Origin: Carettochelys insculpta | Lineage: Eukaryota > Chordata > Testudines > Carettochelyidae | Assembly (NCBI RefSeq): GCF_033958435.1 | Contig: NC_134137.1 | Coordinates: 226,403,501 to 226,467,500 of the forward strand | Direction: 5' to 3' | Length of the DNA: 64,000 bases | Shown here: positions 10,977 to 24,169 of the stretch, one piece after another | Numbering within the stretch: position 1 is the first letter of the stretch | Layout: every line of letters begins with the position of its first letter | Position numbers and translations under genes: made by a program | Notes under the pieces: model-generated | What the model was told of the DNA's origin: nothing | What the model saw: only the letters and a program-made list of their open reading frames with translations | The model's database searches: none

Positions 10977-12213
10977 TGCTTGGTACTTTGTCAGCATGTA
11001 GCCAATTCCTTGTAAGTACCCGGCCAGGCAGTTCTTTACCTTAATATATATTGTAGCTCTCCTATAGCTATTGAGATCCTGGTGTAGGAGGCAATTGGCT
11101 GAAGAGTTCTTTGTGAGTTCAGGGGTGTTGAGCTTCTTTTGTTACGCTATTTAGATCAAACTTTATTACATTGCCAGCCTTGCTTTAGCTCAAAGGGCAG
11201 AGCAGATTGAAGGCCCTTTAAACACCACAAAACAGATGGGAGCAGGGGTATATGTGCCTCAGGTTTTTATTGAGTTACTCTCCTCCTGGCAATCATCCTG
11301 GCCCCACAGGAAGGTCTCTATGTCTATGTCACAGGAGTTTGCATTAGATGGTGGATTTAGTGCATAGTTTTTATATAACTCAACAAGGGTTTGGGTCCCA
11401 GCAGCTCCTGTTTGGAAAAGGGTAGCAACACTGAGTATGTTCAGCCTAAGGAATGGGTTTCCTTGCCAACCTAAGTGATACTTGGATAGAAGAAAGTACC
11501 TGACTGAGGAGTTTCAGTGATCACAGCCCTTTTGTCAAACCACATCTGGTTCCCTAATGCACGTGGCTTTCAGAAGCACACCAGCTGAAGAATGGGAGAA
11601 ACATGCAGCTACATGAAATATATATGGATTCAGACGCTCCAATAATCAATATCACTGCAATGTTTCAGCCTAGAACACTGTTTACTGTAAGTCATTTTTC
11701 CGGCAGAAAGGTAAAGATTTTGCTGTACAATTTGTGGAAACCCTCTTGTATAAGAAACCATTTCACGTCCCTTACGTCTGCACGTACACAAGAGCCTGTA
11801 CTTTCCTTGACCTGTTTGGGAATAGCAGGAAGGATGAGCTCTATGGAATGCGTTAATGGACTGTTTGGAGTTAAGGCTCCAGCTCCCCAGTACCTGTTTC
11901 TCTTTGCTGATAACGGTTTCTCTTTGAGAAGTGATTTACGATTCTCTAACTAATTGCCTCTGACACTGGGTTTTGTTTGTGTAAGGGTACAAAATACCAG
12001 AGTTAGCTGCATCAAGCAGCCTTGCTGGACCTGGTTGTACTAGTGTCCAGTTTGGCTCATCTGTTGCCTTATTGAATTCAATAAAGCTGAATGTTAGCCG
12101 CCTAAACACAGAGAAGTCTTGTGCTTCAACAAATTTAAGCCCCTATTGTATTGGCCAAGGCTCAACATCTCATCCGGCGAGGATGGTTTTGGCTCCAAAC
12201 CATGGTGTGAATA
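10977..12213. other. Mostly unique sequence; possible LTR-like end near 12.1 kb
   Basis: No gene was found. AATAAA in a CAATAAAGCTGAATG context near 12,080 resembles the polyadenylation region of retroviral LTRs, but no LTR boundaries, partner copy or target duplication were seen. Confidence 0.35.
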
Positions 12214-12221
12214 CCATAGAC

Positions 12222-12559
12222 CAGCTGTGTCCAATAGGAATTCAATGATTGCCTCACTTGTGGTGGTCAGCTTTCCACATCTGCCACATTTCACACACCC
12301 CCCACTCTAAATAAATGCCCTGCCCCCGCCTCCCCCCAGAACCAGGCATCCCCAACCCCCACTTCTAAATCAATGCCGACGCCTCACCAGAGCCACCAGG
12401 GCTGCCACCTTGTGCCTCTCCCACCAAGTGTGGAGCAGGCAGACAGCACTCCCGGCGTGCGGCTCTCAGGAAGAGCTGTTTTTAAAGGCTCCAAGAGCCG
12501 CATTCACTACAATGCAGTGTCCTATTTGCCACATGTGGCAAATGTGTTGGACACCCCTC
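12222..12559. mobile_element. hAT-type MITE with 8-bp target duplication
   Basis: Terminal inverted repeats: left CAGCTGTGTCCAA, right (inverse) GAGGGGTGTCCAA, each followed by related blocks rich in CACATGTGG. The flanks are CCATAGAC (12,214-12,221) and CCATAGGC (12,560-12,567), an 8-bp duplication with one difference. This is the hAT hallmark. The 338 bp have no transposase. Confidence 0.85.
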
Positions 12560-12567
12560 CCATAGGC

Positions 12568-13505
12568 AAACCCCTCTGTTGTTACTCTTTCTCCTTAGAT
12601 GCGGTTGCATTAGATACCACAGACAGAACAGACCTCGGTAGCATCTGAGCAACATGCTCAGGAGCTGTGTGAAGTCGTTCCTGAAATAAGACAGGAAAAG
12701 CCCAAGATAATCTGAATGGGTGGATTTACGGTTTTATGCTGCTGCTGTGAGGTCATATGATTGATCAGTGAGTTTTCCTGCAGGGAAGGGAGGGTAGGAG
12801 AACGACCACAGAAGCCAGATAAATTAGGTTTGCATGAATGCAACACAAGAAGCCGTTTGAACCCTTTGAGCTGGACTGGAGTGTTCTAGTGCAGGTAGAG
12901 AGCAAACAAGATTTTAATCCAGTACTTCTCCTTGCACACCATTTTCAGTCAGCTGTGTCATAGATTAGTCTGCACCATTTATTCCCCTGGTTCATCACTT
13001 CTGAGGGGATTCTGGGACCTTCACAGCTCCTAGCACTTCCTTAAGTATGTGGTAATGGACAATCTTATCTTCACTGATCCTGTTACCTTCCTGAAACTGA
13101 GGGCATGTCTACACTGCAATCTTAAATCAACCCACATTATTACATTATGTACTTACTGCGGGAATCATGTCCACTCTACTCTCCTTAGGTCTGTGGTGCA
13201 CATTCTTACCATCTGGAGTCCCAGAGTGGAGCCAGGCCCTGGAAGGGGACATTGGATTCCTTACGGAGTACCTGGGAGGACAACCCAAGCCAGAGCTACA
13301 GTATCAGTCTGGGTTAGAGTGGCTGCCTGGCAAAGCATGGCTGGGAGTTGGGAGCTAATTGATAAGACAGCCAATGGCCAATGTAAGGATCCCAGTGTTT
13401 TCACAGAGGCTGAGTTACCCCAACTACAACAACACAAGTCCTACATCTCTTGTGGTGATGGTTTTATGTCATTGTAGTACAGCATTTACCTTGGCAGGAG
13501 CAAGG
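12568..13505. other. Mostly unique sequence
   Basis: No gene was found. A GGGCATGTCTACACTGC block near 13,102 resembles the end of a turtle MITE, but its partner end was not fixed. Confidence 0.35.
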
Positions 13506-13513
13506 CTATAGTG

Positions 13514-13838
13514 CAGGGGTCAGCAACCTTTCCGAAGCGGCGTGCCGAAATATGACCTTTTGACCTCTATGCACGGTCCGAGTGCCGGTGATACTTTTTA
13601 AAGTCACCAATAATCCTACTTACAACAGCTTCATTCATAAATAAATTCAGGTGCAGCAATTTGTCATTTAGATTGGTAGCATTAGCTGGTCTTTCGTTAA
13701 TCCACAGGTAGCACGGCACTGAGCAAGCTCCTGGGTGTATGTGGGAAGAGGGGTGGGGCTGAGCTTCCACCTCATGCACTGAGGAAAATCGACTTATGTG
13801 CCGCTCTTGGCACCCGTGATGGGGGCTGATGATCCATG
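13514..13838. mobile_element. hAT-type MITE with 8-bp target duplication
   Basis: It begins CAGGGGTCAGCAACC, the typical hAT terminus, and ends in a degraded inverse (GGCTGATGATCCATG). It is flanked by CTATAGTG (13,506-13,513) and CTGTAGTG (13,839-13,846). It is non-autonomous. Confidence 0.85.
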
Positions 13839-13846
13839 CTGTAGTG

Positions 13847-14270
13847 TGGATGCTGACATAATTAGGTCAGCATCAGTGGCATTATGTTAACTGTGTAGCG
13901 TTGACCAGGCCTAAATACCACTGCCTCAGACCTACTCTGCCAGTATAATCATAATGGTACAACGCTCCTTGCAAAAGTGCAGTTACACCAGCATAAAGAT
14001 GCTTATGCAGATACAGTTATTCCTGTAAGGGAAGGAGAATTGCTATACTGGTAGAAAGTACCTGGATGTTTATATTACTGCACCCATAGTAAGGCTTTTA
14101 CCAGCATAACTGTGCCAGTAAAATACATCCCCTTCGGGGACACTGATAGAGTGGTATAATTTAAATGCAGATCATCCCTCAGAAATTACTCCCAACCTGC
14201 CTCAGACCAAACAAACCCCGGAAACTTATTCGGAGGATTTATCTGGTATCTACCTGCACAGTTCACTCAG
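13847..14270. other. Probable decayed MITE sequence
   Basis: Repeated ACCAGCATAA/TTACACCAGCA words in both orientations at 13,930-14,160 suggest an old small DNA element. Boundaries are not visible. Confidence 0.3.
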
Positions 14271-14279
14271 CTAGCTTCA

Positions 14280-14482
14280 AGAACAACAAGTCGTCCTGTG
14301 GCACCTTATAAACTAACAGATATTTTGAAGCAGAAGCTTTCGTGGACAAAGAGCTGATGAAGCGGGTCTTTGCCCATGAAAGCTTATGCTCCAAAATATC
14401 TGTTAGTCTATAAGGTGCCATGGGACTTCTTGTTGTTCTCAAAGATATAGACTAACACAGCTACCTCTCTGACACTTGTCAA
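14280..14482 (+). mobile_element. Palindromic Penelope-derived insertion (203 bp)
   Basis: It is flanked by a 9-bp direct repeat, CTAGCTTCA, at 14,271-14,279 and 14,483-14,491. Two inverted arms of about 70 bp meet near 14,357. The right arm is followed by the family tail 'AGACTAACACAGCTACCTCT'. The plus strand holds CTGATGA (14,354-14,360) and GAAA (14,378-14,381), then GC-TTAT-GC and TC. Stem II is damaged at its base, so this core is probably inactive. Confidence 0.8.
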
Positions 14483-14734
14483 CTAGCTTCAGTGATTTTC
14501 AGTTCGACAGAGTTATTCAGCGGACAACAATTATATCAGTTCAAACCACAATCCTCCACTTGTCTTGGGCTGGCTAGTGACCTGAGAACCCTGCTTCAGG
14601 CCTCCCGGCTGTGACCCTCAGCACGCAGAACCACAGGCTGAGGTACAGCCGCCTACATGTGCTGCATGGTAAGGAAGACTGTTAACAATGCTACGCAAGG
14701 AAACATGCTGCAAGCGCACAGGAAGCATCACTCA

Positions 14735-15323
14735 GGCAGCATCTACACTATGAGATAAAATTGAATTTAAAGTGGTTAGCTTGACATTAAAACATCACAG
14801 CCCTCCCTATAAATGTCAGTAGCTCGATTTAGTCTGCCCTAATAGTGATAACAAAACATCAATATTAAAGGATGTGTACAGCATCAATCTCGAGTTTAAA
14901 ATGTTGAATAAAGGCTAGTGTGGAAGCACCATGCGTTTCATTCAAATGTATTAACCTCCACAAGTGTCCCTTATGTAGCCCACAAAGCTATGCGCTGTAC
15001 CTGGCTTCCAGCTCCCCACTAGTAGCAGGAGCCAGGAAAATGACCATGGCTGCTGTGCTGTCAGTTTTCCAGGTTACCCAAGCTGCAGGGACCCTGGAAA
15101 CTGATAGCTCTACCGCACCTGGCTCCCAGCTCAGAATGCAGGGTACTATGGGATAGGTTCCCACAATGCACAGCTTCAACAGTCAATGTTTGGTGATGTC
15201 AGTGTAGAAGCAATGTGTTGAATTTGTTGGGAAGTGAGGGTACTCAAAATCAAATTTTAAAAATCAGCTTTATAGAATTGCTTTTTAATAAATTCGAATT
15301 TATCTTGTAGTGTAGACGTAGCC
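14735..15323. mobile_element. Harbinger-type MITE, TCA target duplication
   Basis: The left end GGCAGCATCTACACTATGAG mirrors the right end, whose inverse reads GGCTACGTCTACACTACAAG. These ends closely resemble those of the 4.1-kb Harbinger element at 38.6 kb. The flanks are TCA at 14,732-14,734 and 15,324-15,326. A 3-bp duplication fits PIF/Harbinger. No transposase. Confidence 0.78.
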
Positions 15324-15326
15324 TCA

Positions 15327-15969
15327 TTCTCCACTGTCGTGTGTCTGTGTAACCCACCCACCTATGTGTGTTTGGTTCACTGTCCCATGTACGGGCATGA
15401 AGACCACATCACAGACACAGAATGAGTCTTCTCTACAGCCTAAGCTGAGAGGCAGCTGGCCTTTAGCTCAAACTGGAAACCTGCAGTTGATGCGGCTGGA
15501 CCACAGTTAGCAATGGTAAAGGAACCAATCAGAGAAAGACAGAGTTCCTGAAAATTCTAGTGCAGACAAGACCTCTGGGACATCCAACTACTGACCGTGG
15601 TGATGCCCCGCTTTGCAGCTAAACAGAGCTGGCAGACATGAGTGACGGGCCCAGACGATGGCTGTTTTTCTAAACACAGCTGTCGGCTCATCAGTGGAAA
15701 AAGCCCACAGTTACACAGATTGTGTATACAGTTAGCCGGTGAGAGGAGACAAGGCCGGCTTTGTTGCCATGTCCTCACTCCTGTGCCAAAGTAACAGGAA
15801 AGCCACAAGATCAGCAGGTCCCACAGACAGTGGCTCGGCTCCCCTCCAGTGCACTTGGCATTACTGAGGACTTTGCCCAACTAAAGCCCCTCCCAGCTGA
15901 GGGGCTCAGCAGCACAGAATTTAATTAAGCTTCAGATCCCCCTGTAGAGGGAGGTGGCTAGTGTTTTCT
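15327..15969. other. Unique sequence, no gene seen
   Basis: Nothing recognised. Confidence 0.4.
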
Positions 15970-16190
15970 GTCTGCAGGTAGGGAAACCAAAGCAACAAGA
16001 ATTAATAGGACTTGCTCAAAGTCACACAGCAAGATAGCTAAGTACAGACCCAAGAAGCCGGGGAAGCCACACTCCTTCTCAGAGTCAGAAAACAAACTCG
16101 AGATTCCCAGTCCTAATCCCTATGATATTCTGAAAGCACCTACTACCAGAGTGTCTAGTCTCCACCTCTAACCACTAGGCCAAGAGAAGG
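15970..16190 (-). repeat. MIR SINE (minus)
   Basis: 'GGACTTGCTCAAAGTCACAC' and the following AGCAAGATAGC match the inverse of the MIR core. A CCTCTAACCACTAGGCC end marks the other side. Confidence 0.7.
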
Positions 16191-16764
16191 GGAAGGAAAA
16201 AGCTCACTGAAAACTACCCAGGATTTCAGCAGGACCTGCTGTCTGGCCCTTTATGACCCTCGGCTCCTAGTTTCAAGGGTTAAACCCTAACATGACAAAT
16301 GGGACCATCAGCTTGGAGGTGGGTGGATGACAGCAGCTTCAGCCCACTTTAAACTCCCAGCCAGCCTTGATTTCATTTCCCCCGAGTCACTGGTCTGGGG
16401 GGAGAGTCTGTGACAGGAGCTGGGCTCTGACTCAGTTACTATGCTGGAAGGACAGAGATGGCATTGTTCAGACGAAGATTCAGGCAGCCAAGCATCTATG
16501 GGGAGGTACGTGCCTGGCTGAGGTCCCTCTCTAGCAACCTAACTAATGGGGTCACTCAATAGTCACTCCTGTTTTCTCATTAGTTGTCCCAAGAATTCAG
16601 TTGGCTCCAGGGTCCAGTCACCACTCCCATAAGCCAGGGGAGGGGCCTTAGCACCAGGTGGGGTTAGGCCCACCCACTTCCCAGCATCCAAATAGTCACT
16701 CAGTAGTCGCACAGGACAGGTTGCAAACCCAGAACACAGTCTAATTCTGAGAACTGGGGAAGCA

Positions 16765-16848
16765 GAAGCGGCGTCTAGCTCTGCCACTGACTCACAGTGA
16801 CCTTGAGGGTGTCATTGTAACCTGCCTGTGCCTCAGGCTGGAATTCAG
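16765..16848 (+). repeat. MIR-like fragment
   Basis: 'TAGCTCTGCCACTGACTCAC' followed by GTGACCTTGAGGGTGTCA and CTGTGCCTCAG follows the MIR core order. Confidence 0.45.
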
Positions 16849-16849
16849 T

Positions 16850-17240
16850 GCTGCCTGCTCCTCCAGTTTTTGTGCCTCCAGAGGGGGCAGGGCCCAGACA
16901 CTACTGACGGCCCTGGGAGTAGGACTGGTGTTTTGCACCTGATAACGCTAACAGATACTCTGGGCCCTGGAGCAAGGAGTGCGTGGGGGTGGCTCTGTGC
17001 CTTAGGAAGGGTGGGGACTAGGACGGAAGGGCCAGGGCTTTGGGCCGTCAGGCTTTCATACTGCTCAGACTACAGGCTGCCGTTCCCCCTCCCAGCACCA
17101 CAGGGAGCTCTGGGGCTTTGGCAGCAATTCAAAGGGGCCTAGGGCTCCAGCCACTGCTGCCGCTAATGTGACGGAAGTGGCAGCCAGGCACTCTGGGCCC
17201 CTTTAACTCTCTGGGCCCCAGGGCAACTGCTCCCCTTCAT
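16850..17240 (+). repeat. Unclassified GC-rich interspersed repeat, copy 2
   Basis: It shares ordered blocks with 7,255-7,585 (see that entry). It ends in CTCTGGGCCCCAGGGCAACT. Family unknown. Confidence 0.5.
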
Positions 17241-19829
17241 TGACAGGCCTGTTTGCATCCCGCATCTCTGCCGAGGAGACTGTGACTGCAGAAAAAGCAC
17301 TGGCAGCTGCATTCAAGGAACACCACGGCTTCAATGCAGCTGAAGAGTTGCCCATTCAAATACATGGCAGGATGGTAGAGAGAAAGCAAATAAAGGGCAC
17401 TTCTTCTGCTCAGCCCTCAGCAATTCAGCCCCCTGCATGCCCACCTCCCAGCCGCCGCCCCTCCCTGCCCCGCCAGACTTGGGGGTGAGTCCCCACCCCT
17501 CTTCCAGCATAAGGGGAGCCCCAGGGGTTCTTCTCTCTCCATCAGACACGACAGTGAGAAATGGAGGGGGAGGAGCCATCTCTGCTCACAGGAGGGGTGG
17601 GGAAGTGGGGAATGGCACCACCCTGAGCTCTTGCGCTCTTTCTGCTCCTTCATCCCCTCTTGCAAGCAGAGATGGCCCCTTGGCACTTCCCTCCCAGTAA
17701 GAACAGACTCCAGGGGAGAGGGGAAAGCAGCTCAGCTTGGCTGCTGCTTCCCAGGAGTCACAAAGGAAGAGCTGATGCCCAGTGGTCAGCCAAGGCCTTT
17801 GCATGGGATTTGGCCCAGCTGCACTGGTTGAAGAACAATGCAGCCAATTATAGCAGCACGAGAAGATCTACCCAGCTCAGGTCCTTAACACAAATAAGTT
17901 TTGTTTTTCTTCCTTGAAATCATTGCTTTGGGGTGGGGCTGGGTAGGAGGGCTTCAGTGTGCAACCTACCCTGGTGAGAGAGGACAACCCAGCCCTCTCT
18001 CACCACAACAGGTTGGGGCCAGAGAAGTGCCTGTACGCAGCCACTGCAGCTGCCGTGGGCACAGCCTGGGAAGGGGGTGCTCGTCCCTCAGCTTGGGGAC
18101 AGACACACACACACACAGACAAACACTCTGAAATATATAGTCGATACCTGCTCCTTTCTCCACCCCGGCCCCCTGCTGGCCCAATGGGCTTGTAGGTGTC
18201 CCAGCTCCTGTCTCTGGCCTTTTGCTGCCCCGATGGTCTTTCTGTAGCATTACTGACTCTCCTAACAGAACCATCCCTCTTCCATTTCATGAGAAACAAT
18301 CGCATTCCAGGAAAATCCCATTGCCCTGGGACAAGCACATCCTTATCTTGCTTTAAGTTAAGCTAAGAGGAAGCTGCATTCCCAATTTGGCGGTCCTAGC
18401 TCTTACCATTTCAAAGGAGCTCTTGAACAAACAGACCCAAAGACCACCAGTGAGACAGACAGACAGACAAAGTTTTTATAAAATACCTAGTAGATATTTT
18501 GAGGGCCCATCGAAACCTGAAGCCCTGGGCTGCAGCTTCTAAAGCACCTTCACTAATACTCCACAGTTTCAGAGGCAGCCGGCTGTGCACTTGTTTTGAG
18601 GGTGGAGTTGCATCTCTCAGCAACAACAGGTGCTAAATACTCTGAGTAGCCAGCCTCCGCTGCATGCTGGGGTCTGGAATCGTCTGGAGCCGAAGCTCTG
18701 TATTACAGCTAAATGGCTATCCCCATGCAGGGCTGTATGCAGCCTGTTGGCAATGCTCTGGACGCCTTTGCTTTAGCGCTGGTATAAATCCCACACCATG
18801 CTCTGTCCTCAGTGCAGCTCCACTGCACGCAAGAGGCACCGCACAAGCACAGCCCAGGGCAGACGGTGGCCTCATGTCCATCGCTTGGCTGCATTGTTTT
18901 TCCATTGTGAGACCAGTGCCAGTCTGCCACTGTGGAACCTGATCCACCAGGCCTGCCCAATCCACCCAAGTCAACACTTTTCCCCTCTTGTGAAATGCTC
19001 TAACAATGTCCCGTAGAAACAATGCCTATTTTGTTCAGCAGAGAGAAGCTGAGGCCAATTAACTCTGCTATCAACAGCAGGTGTCTCAGATGGCAACAAA
19101 AACCCAGCATCAATAATGGATAGGATGGAAGGAGATGCACTGAAGAGGGGAAAAGGCCAATCAGCTTAATGGAATAAGGTGCATGGATAGCAAAGGGCTA
19201 TTTATAGCCTGCCACTTGTTCAGCCATGTGCACTTCAATTCTGGCTCAGACTGGCTCCTTAACAGCAGTAATAATCATTAAAGGGGAGGTGGGGGGAAAC
19301 AGGGGGAGGAAGGTGAAAGCTTGGAAAATTCGCAGCCGGAGGTAAATCTTTAGAGCCAGGACTGGCTGGAGTCAGAAGTAACTGCATTACAGAAAGATTG
19401 AAAGGTTAATAGGAAAGCAGCTGATGCTGAAAGGGAACAATTAAAGAGGTTAAGGGGCTTAATATTAGATTAATGGCTGCCTGGAGGAGAAAAATCAGAG
19501 CTTCCAAGAAAATGGAGTTTGCGCAGAGAAAGCTGTTTGTAGGCAGCCCCGTGTTTGCCCGTCACTACTCCCCCGACTGAGGTGGCTCTTCTGTACGGTC
19601 TCCCCCACTATCTTTCTCTCCTTTTCCTTCTGTCTCTCTTTCTTTCTTTGTCTTCACCTCTGGGTTTCTTCCTCTCTCACGGTCTTCCTTTGCTCTCCTC
19701 TCTCAATCCCTTCCTCGTGGTTTTTCACCCAGCTCTCCGTCTCTCTCTCTTTCTTAGATAGTGATAGATAAAGTAATATGTAACTATTTCCAGCCAGAGA
19801 TCTGCGTGCTACTCTTCCAGGTGAGTCAG
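17241..19829. other. Repeat-poor unique sequence
   Basis: No gene or transposon was recognised. There is a short (AC)n run near 18,106-18,117 and a pyrimidine-rich tract at 19,600-19,760. AT-rich parts near 19,060-19,520 could be non-coding regulatory DNA, but that is only a guess. Confidence 0.4.
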
Positions 19830-19965
19830 TGTCCCTCATCTCATATTACGGAGGGGGAAACTGAGGCAGAGAGTGCAAAAATGAATGGCTCGCAGTCACA
19901 CAGTGAGTTACTGGCAGGGGCAGGTCCCTCTTCCCAGGTTTGCAGCCTAGCAGCTGCCTCCTTCT
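19830..19965 (-). repeat. MIR SINE (minus)
   Basis: 'GGAGGGGGAAACTGAGGCAG' followed by GCTCGCAGTCACACAGTGAG is the inverse MIR core. Confidence 0.75.
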
Positions 19966-22844
19966 GTCTGGGTGTGTAGTACTGACATCACACATCTCCA
20001 GAAAGCCCAAGTTTCAGGCTGCCTATAGTTGTTCCCAAAGGACCGCTAAAAGAAACGTGTCTATGTAGGGCAGGGGGCGTGGCCTTAGGAAAGGAGAGTC
20101 TAGGCTTCCATAACAGGGCGAGAGAGGGGACCAGACAGCATATTTTGCGCCAGGAAGGGAAAAGTGGGATGCTAAGAGATGGGGCTGGGGGGGAAGGGGG
20201 GGAAGCTCAGTTCAGGGGCCACCCAAAGGAGGCAAAATACCATGAGGCAGCAGCGACCCCAGTGGGGAAGCAATCACCAGGTCCGGGTTCAGATGGCATC
20301 CACTCACAAAGAAAGGATGCGCTCTTTCTACAGATGGGTCTGTCTACATGCCGTCACTTGGCCCTTGTGGAGACACAGAGGAAATAAGCTGTTTAAACAG
20401 GCTTCATGCAGGCAGACAGCAATCTGATCTTCATCAGGTGTCAAGATTTGCTTTGGATGCTTCTCTGGGAGCCCTGCCTAGCCCTTTGCCATAGGCTCCA
20501 TGACTGACAACCGCATGGTTGATCATAGTGTCTCTCTAGCAGTCACGCAGACAGCCTCTCTCCTGGTTTGGTATCTCAGGCACCAGGGTTATTGTCAGCA
20601 TCAGGTGACTGGCACTTGGCTTGCGGAAGCTCAGTTTGGGTTTTTCCTCAAGTCACAAAAGGTTCCGACAGGTGAGGTCCCATTGACAGGTAAGGCTCAG
20701 ACAACTTGCTAAGCTCCTGTTTTCCCACCGTTCCTTTCTGTATCGCACTTCAGATGACTCAGGGTCTCTGCTCAGCTATTGATGCTCCAAAACTCAGGTG
20801 CTCTGTCTGATGCTGGCTCTGGCTGGATTTCACTCTCGGGGTCCAACCCTCTGGAATGGTGCAAAACTCATGTAAAGGGGTTTTCTCCATGGGTGAATGT
20901 TCTGGAGCCAGGCTGTGGGCACTGTTACTGGCTGAAAGGCTGGGGGATTGCAGGTGGGCTTTGCTGCTTCCCCGCAGCATGGCAGATCAGTACTGTACAG
21001 AGATGCACCAGCCATGCCCCTGACGGGCACACATTCTGTCCCCCAACAAAGAATGGAGCATTACGGTGGCAATTTCCCCTCAGATCTCAGCTGCTCTGCC
21101 CCATCCCCTCTGCCCATCCTGTCGTGACTTCACAGAAGTCACGGGGTTTTGACTGCCGGCTCGGGGCACCTCAGGATTTGGTCCACATTTGAGCAGATCA
21201 AAGGGAGAGCAGCATTCTGGGGAAGCACCTCCAGACCCAGCACTCGTCCCATGCCAGGGCTGGATTTACACTGAGCTCAGTCTATGCTGAACTGGGCTTT
21301 GGAGCTCAGCCAGGTGTTGGGGGGATGCCCCAGAAGTGCAGATAAGACCAGTAATGCTGATAGCTCTGTATTTCCCTGGTGAGTATCCAAGCCTGGATTG
21401 AAGGCGGCCCTGTCACATGCCACCCGCCTCTGTTCTGTGCTCTCCAAACAATGTTCAGTGCCCCCCAGGATGTTCCCCCTCCTTTTTCAACTCTCAGGGA
21501 TTCCTGAAGGACAATGTGAAATTCTTTCCCACTCTGCCACCCCCAGCCATTGTGCTTAAGAAGCTCGAGGTTGTGCTCCTCCCACATGCAGTGGGAAAAC
21601 TTTTGCCCAAGCGCCTGGCACTTGCCTGCTGCTGGCAGACTCAAACAAGCTCAAGCTGGCTGAATCCAACTAGTTCTTAAGCAGATTCCCTCAGTACAGC
21701 CTCACCTTCAGAAAATCCTCCGTGCAGATTACAGAGCAGTGCCGTGCCGGCAGCCGGTCCTTCCTCAACTGCGGAGTCCAGGCCAGGATTTAGATGCTGT
21801 AACTGCACCAGATATTCTCCCTCTAAACTTTCCCACTCAGAACCAGAGCGAATGTGCAAACAGGCTGCTGGCTCTTTGTTAGCATGTTTAGTCTACCCTG
21901 TCATCTTGGTGTCCTGGCTGCAGGCTTAAATGACGTGGTGCTTCAAATGCTGCTAGCTGGGCTGCCTGGCTGCCACCCGCTGTTGTTGTCCCTAGTGGTG
22001 GAGCTGTACGGGAAAAGGCTGGATACAGCCCAGAAGATCCCATGTGCGACACTAACGGGCAGCACAGGCTGTTAGGTGGGGAGCTGTGGAGCCAGAGAGA
22101 ACCACAGGGTCTGTCTGTTCCCAGTGCCGCACTGAAGAATCTCCTTCATATTTGTTACATCTGAGTCGTGTCTCCTATCTACCATGACAACAAGGGGTAT
22201 TGTTGGCCCTCTCACTGCAATATATGGGTTTCTCAGGGATTCCTGCGGAGCCTCCACCTTTCCCAGGGATAAAAGAAAGCACCTTAAAGAAGATAATTTC
22301 CTCCTTTGTTTTCTATTTTTGCATAACATCATTGCCCGGTGTTAAGATCTAACCCTCTCCCCAGCAGAAGGGTGTTTTGTTTACATTGTTACCCAGCTGG
22401 TACAGCACCCCAGTCAGAAATTTCAGAGCCGCAAACGATCTGCCCCAAAGGTAGGGAGAGTTGTGGGAGGGGAGGAGACAGAAGGGTGGTGGGGTTGGGG
22501 TGCCGACTCATTCCCAGTCTGATTATTTAGTAATGCTCTTGCCCTCAAGAGCAGCTTTCACCTGAGGATCCCAGAATATCTGGCAATCCCCCATTAATCC
22601 TCAAATCATCCCTAGGAGCGTTGTATTTATTTTGCACTTTATCCTATGCACCCATCAGACTCTCCGTTGGGGCAGGTACACAAGGTAAAACAATACACAC
22701 ACATTCGTAACATATGGTAAAATTAAACTCATCCCAGACTAACCAGCAAGTATGTTACATTCTCTGTAATCACCCCTCCGTTAGGCAAAAACTTAAGAAA
22801 AATCTGAACAAGCAGCTGGTATTATTCCACCAATGGGTAAGCTT
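19966..22844. other. Repeat-poor unique sequence
   Basis: No domain-bearing frame or mobile element was recognised. Confidence 0.4.
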
Positions 22845-22955
22845 TGCCACTGAAAGGTTAAATGAAGTTCTCAAGGTCACACAACAAATGACCAAACAGA
22901 ACGGAGATGAGAACCCAGGAACTCTGGTTCTTGATTGCTTGCTACTAGATACTCT
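22845..22955 (-). repeat. MIR SINE (minus)
   Basis: 'GAAGTTCTCAAGGTCACACA' followed by GAGAACCCAGGAACTCTGG is the inverse MIR core. Confidence 0.65.
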
Positions 22956-24169
22956 CCGTCCCCGGAAGGCTGCCTCCAAAGAAAAAAGAAGTTGAGCTTG
23001 TGCCCATGTTTGTTCCTTTAGAATGGCTGAAGGAGTCTGAAAGGGTTTTGCTTAAAAAAGAATTACAGGTTGAATTCAGCACTCTCAGGACCTTACCAGT
23101 GCCAAACCAGAGAATTTGCCAGACCATGGGAAGTCAATATTGTCTAGCAGCATTACCAGCACTTTCACTGCTTCTTGAGCTCTTAGAAGATATTCAGGGT
23201 AAGATAAAGCTAAATAACAGCACAGAACACTGAGACCCAGGACTGGTGGCTGGAAAAAAAACTTTATGGGCCCACAGGAAATGGCCAAACCCATGAAAAG
23301 TGGGCACCCACCTAACAAAAGTCATGCTGGACCACCGATGTTGCCACACCAGAGCATGCCAGACTAGAGAGGCTCAGCTTGTATTTTTCTGCTTGCTTTC
23401 TTCTATTAGAAATGGAGGCCTTAAGGAGCCTGGAAGGCTTGTGCGTGTTTAGTGTAGAGAACTCCTGAAATATTAGCAAAACGAGAGACAAGAGAGTAAA
23501 AGCCACGCAATAGTGAGGCGAGGGAACTTGTGTACTCTGCTAAACTCTTGTTTTTGTTTTGTAAATGCCACTTTCACTCCAATACCTAAGGCACACAGGT
23601 GAGAAAGGGAGTCTTCATGAAAAGACTTGACACTATAATCCTGTCAGCTAAAGTATAAAGTCTCCCACACTCTTAAATCATGAGAACGCCAAGCTATTTC
23701 CCATCCTATCCACAGCTTCCTGCGTGCTCCCTCCTTTTTTCCACTAACGAAGGCCAAAAAGGTCCTGGGCTACTTTTTTCAAACTCTTCTGCTGATTAAG
23801 GTTAATTCATTCCCAAGTCTGGTCTGTGCAGAAAAGAGGACTGTTTTCAAGGTCCATTTCTTTGCTTGTCATCACTCTGTCAATAGGGGCTCTGGCACTG
23901 CATTCAGTTGTTCCTCTGGCCAAAGCAATACATTAGTTGCCGTTCATGAGCCAGGCTGTCCATAATAATTCATCTGAAATCTAAAGATCTGAAGCGAGCC
24001 TTTTCTTTATGTAATGGGAGATTTGGCAGAGGACATCTCCATCGTGTGCAATTAGTTTCTTTTCCACGTGGCCGGTTTCCAGCCTAGCGCTGCATGCAGT
24101 TATCCTAAGTAAAAGCAGAGCCTAAAATGAAAGCGGTGGCAATAGCAAAGAGCGAGCGGCTAGTGGTTA
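22956..24169. other. Unique sequence
   Basis: No gene recognised. The block at 23,270-23,390 (GGACCACCGATGTTGCC) could be part of an old DNA element. No ends were found. Confidence 0.35.

Noticed and set aside
12060..12130. Solo retroviral LTR end
   Set aside because: Only an AATAAA context is seen. No TG/CA borders, partner copy or target duplication were found.
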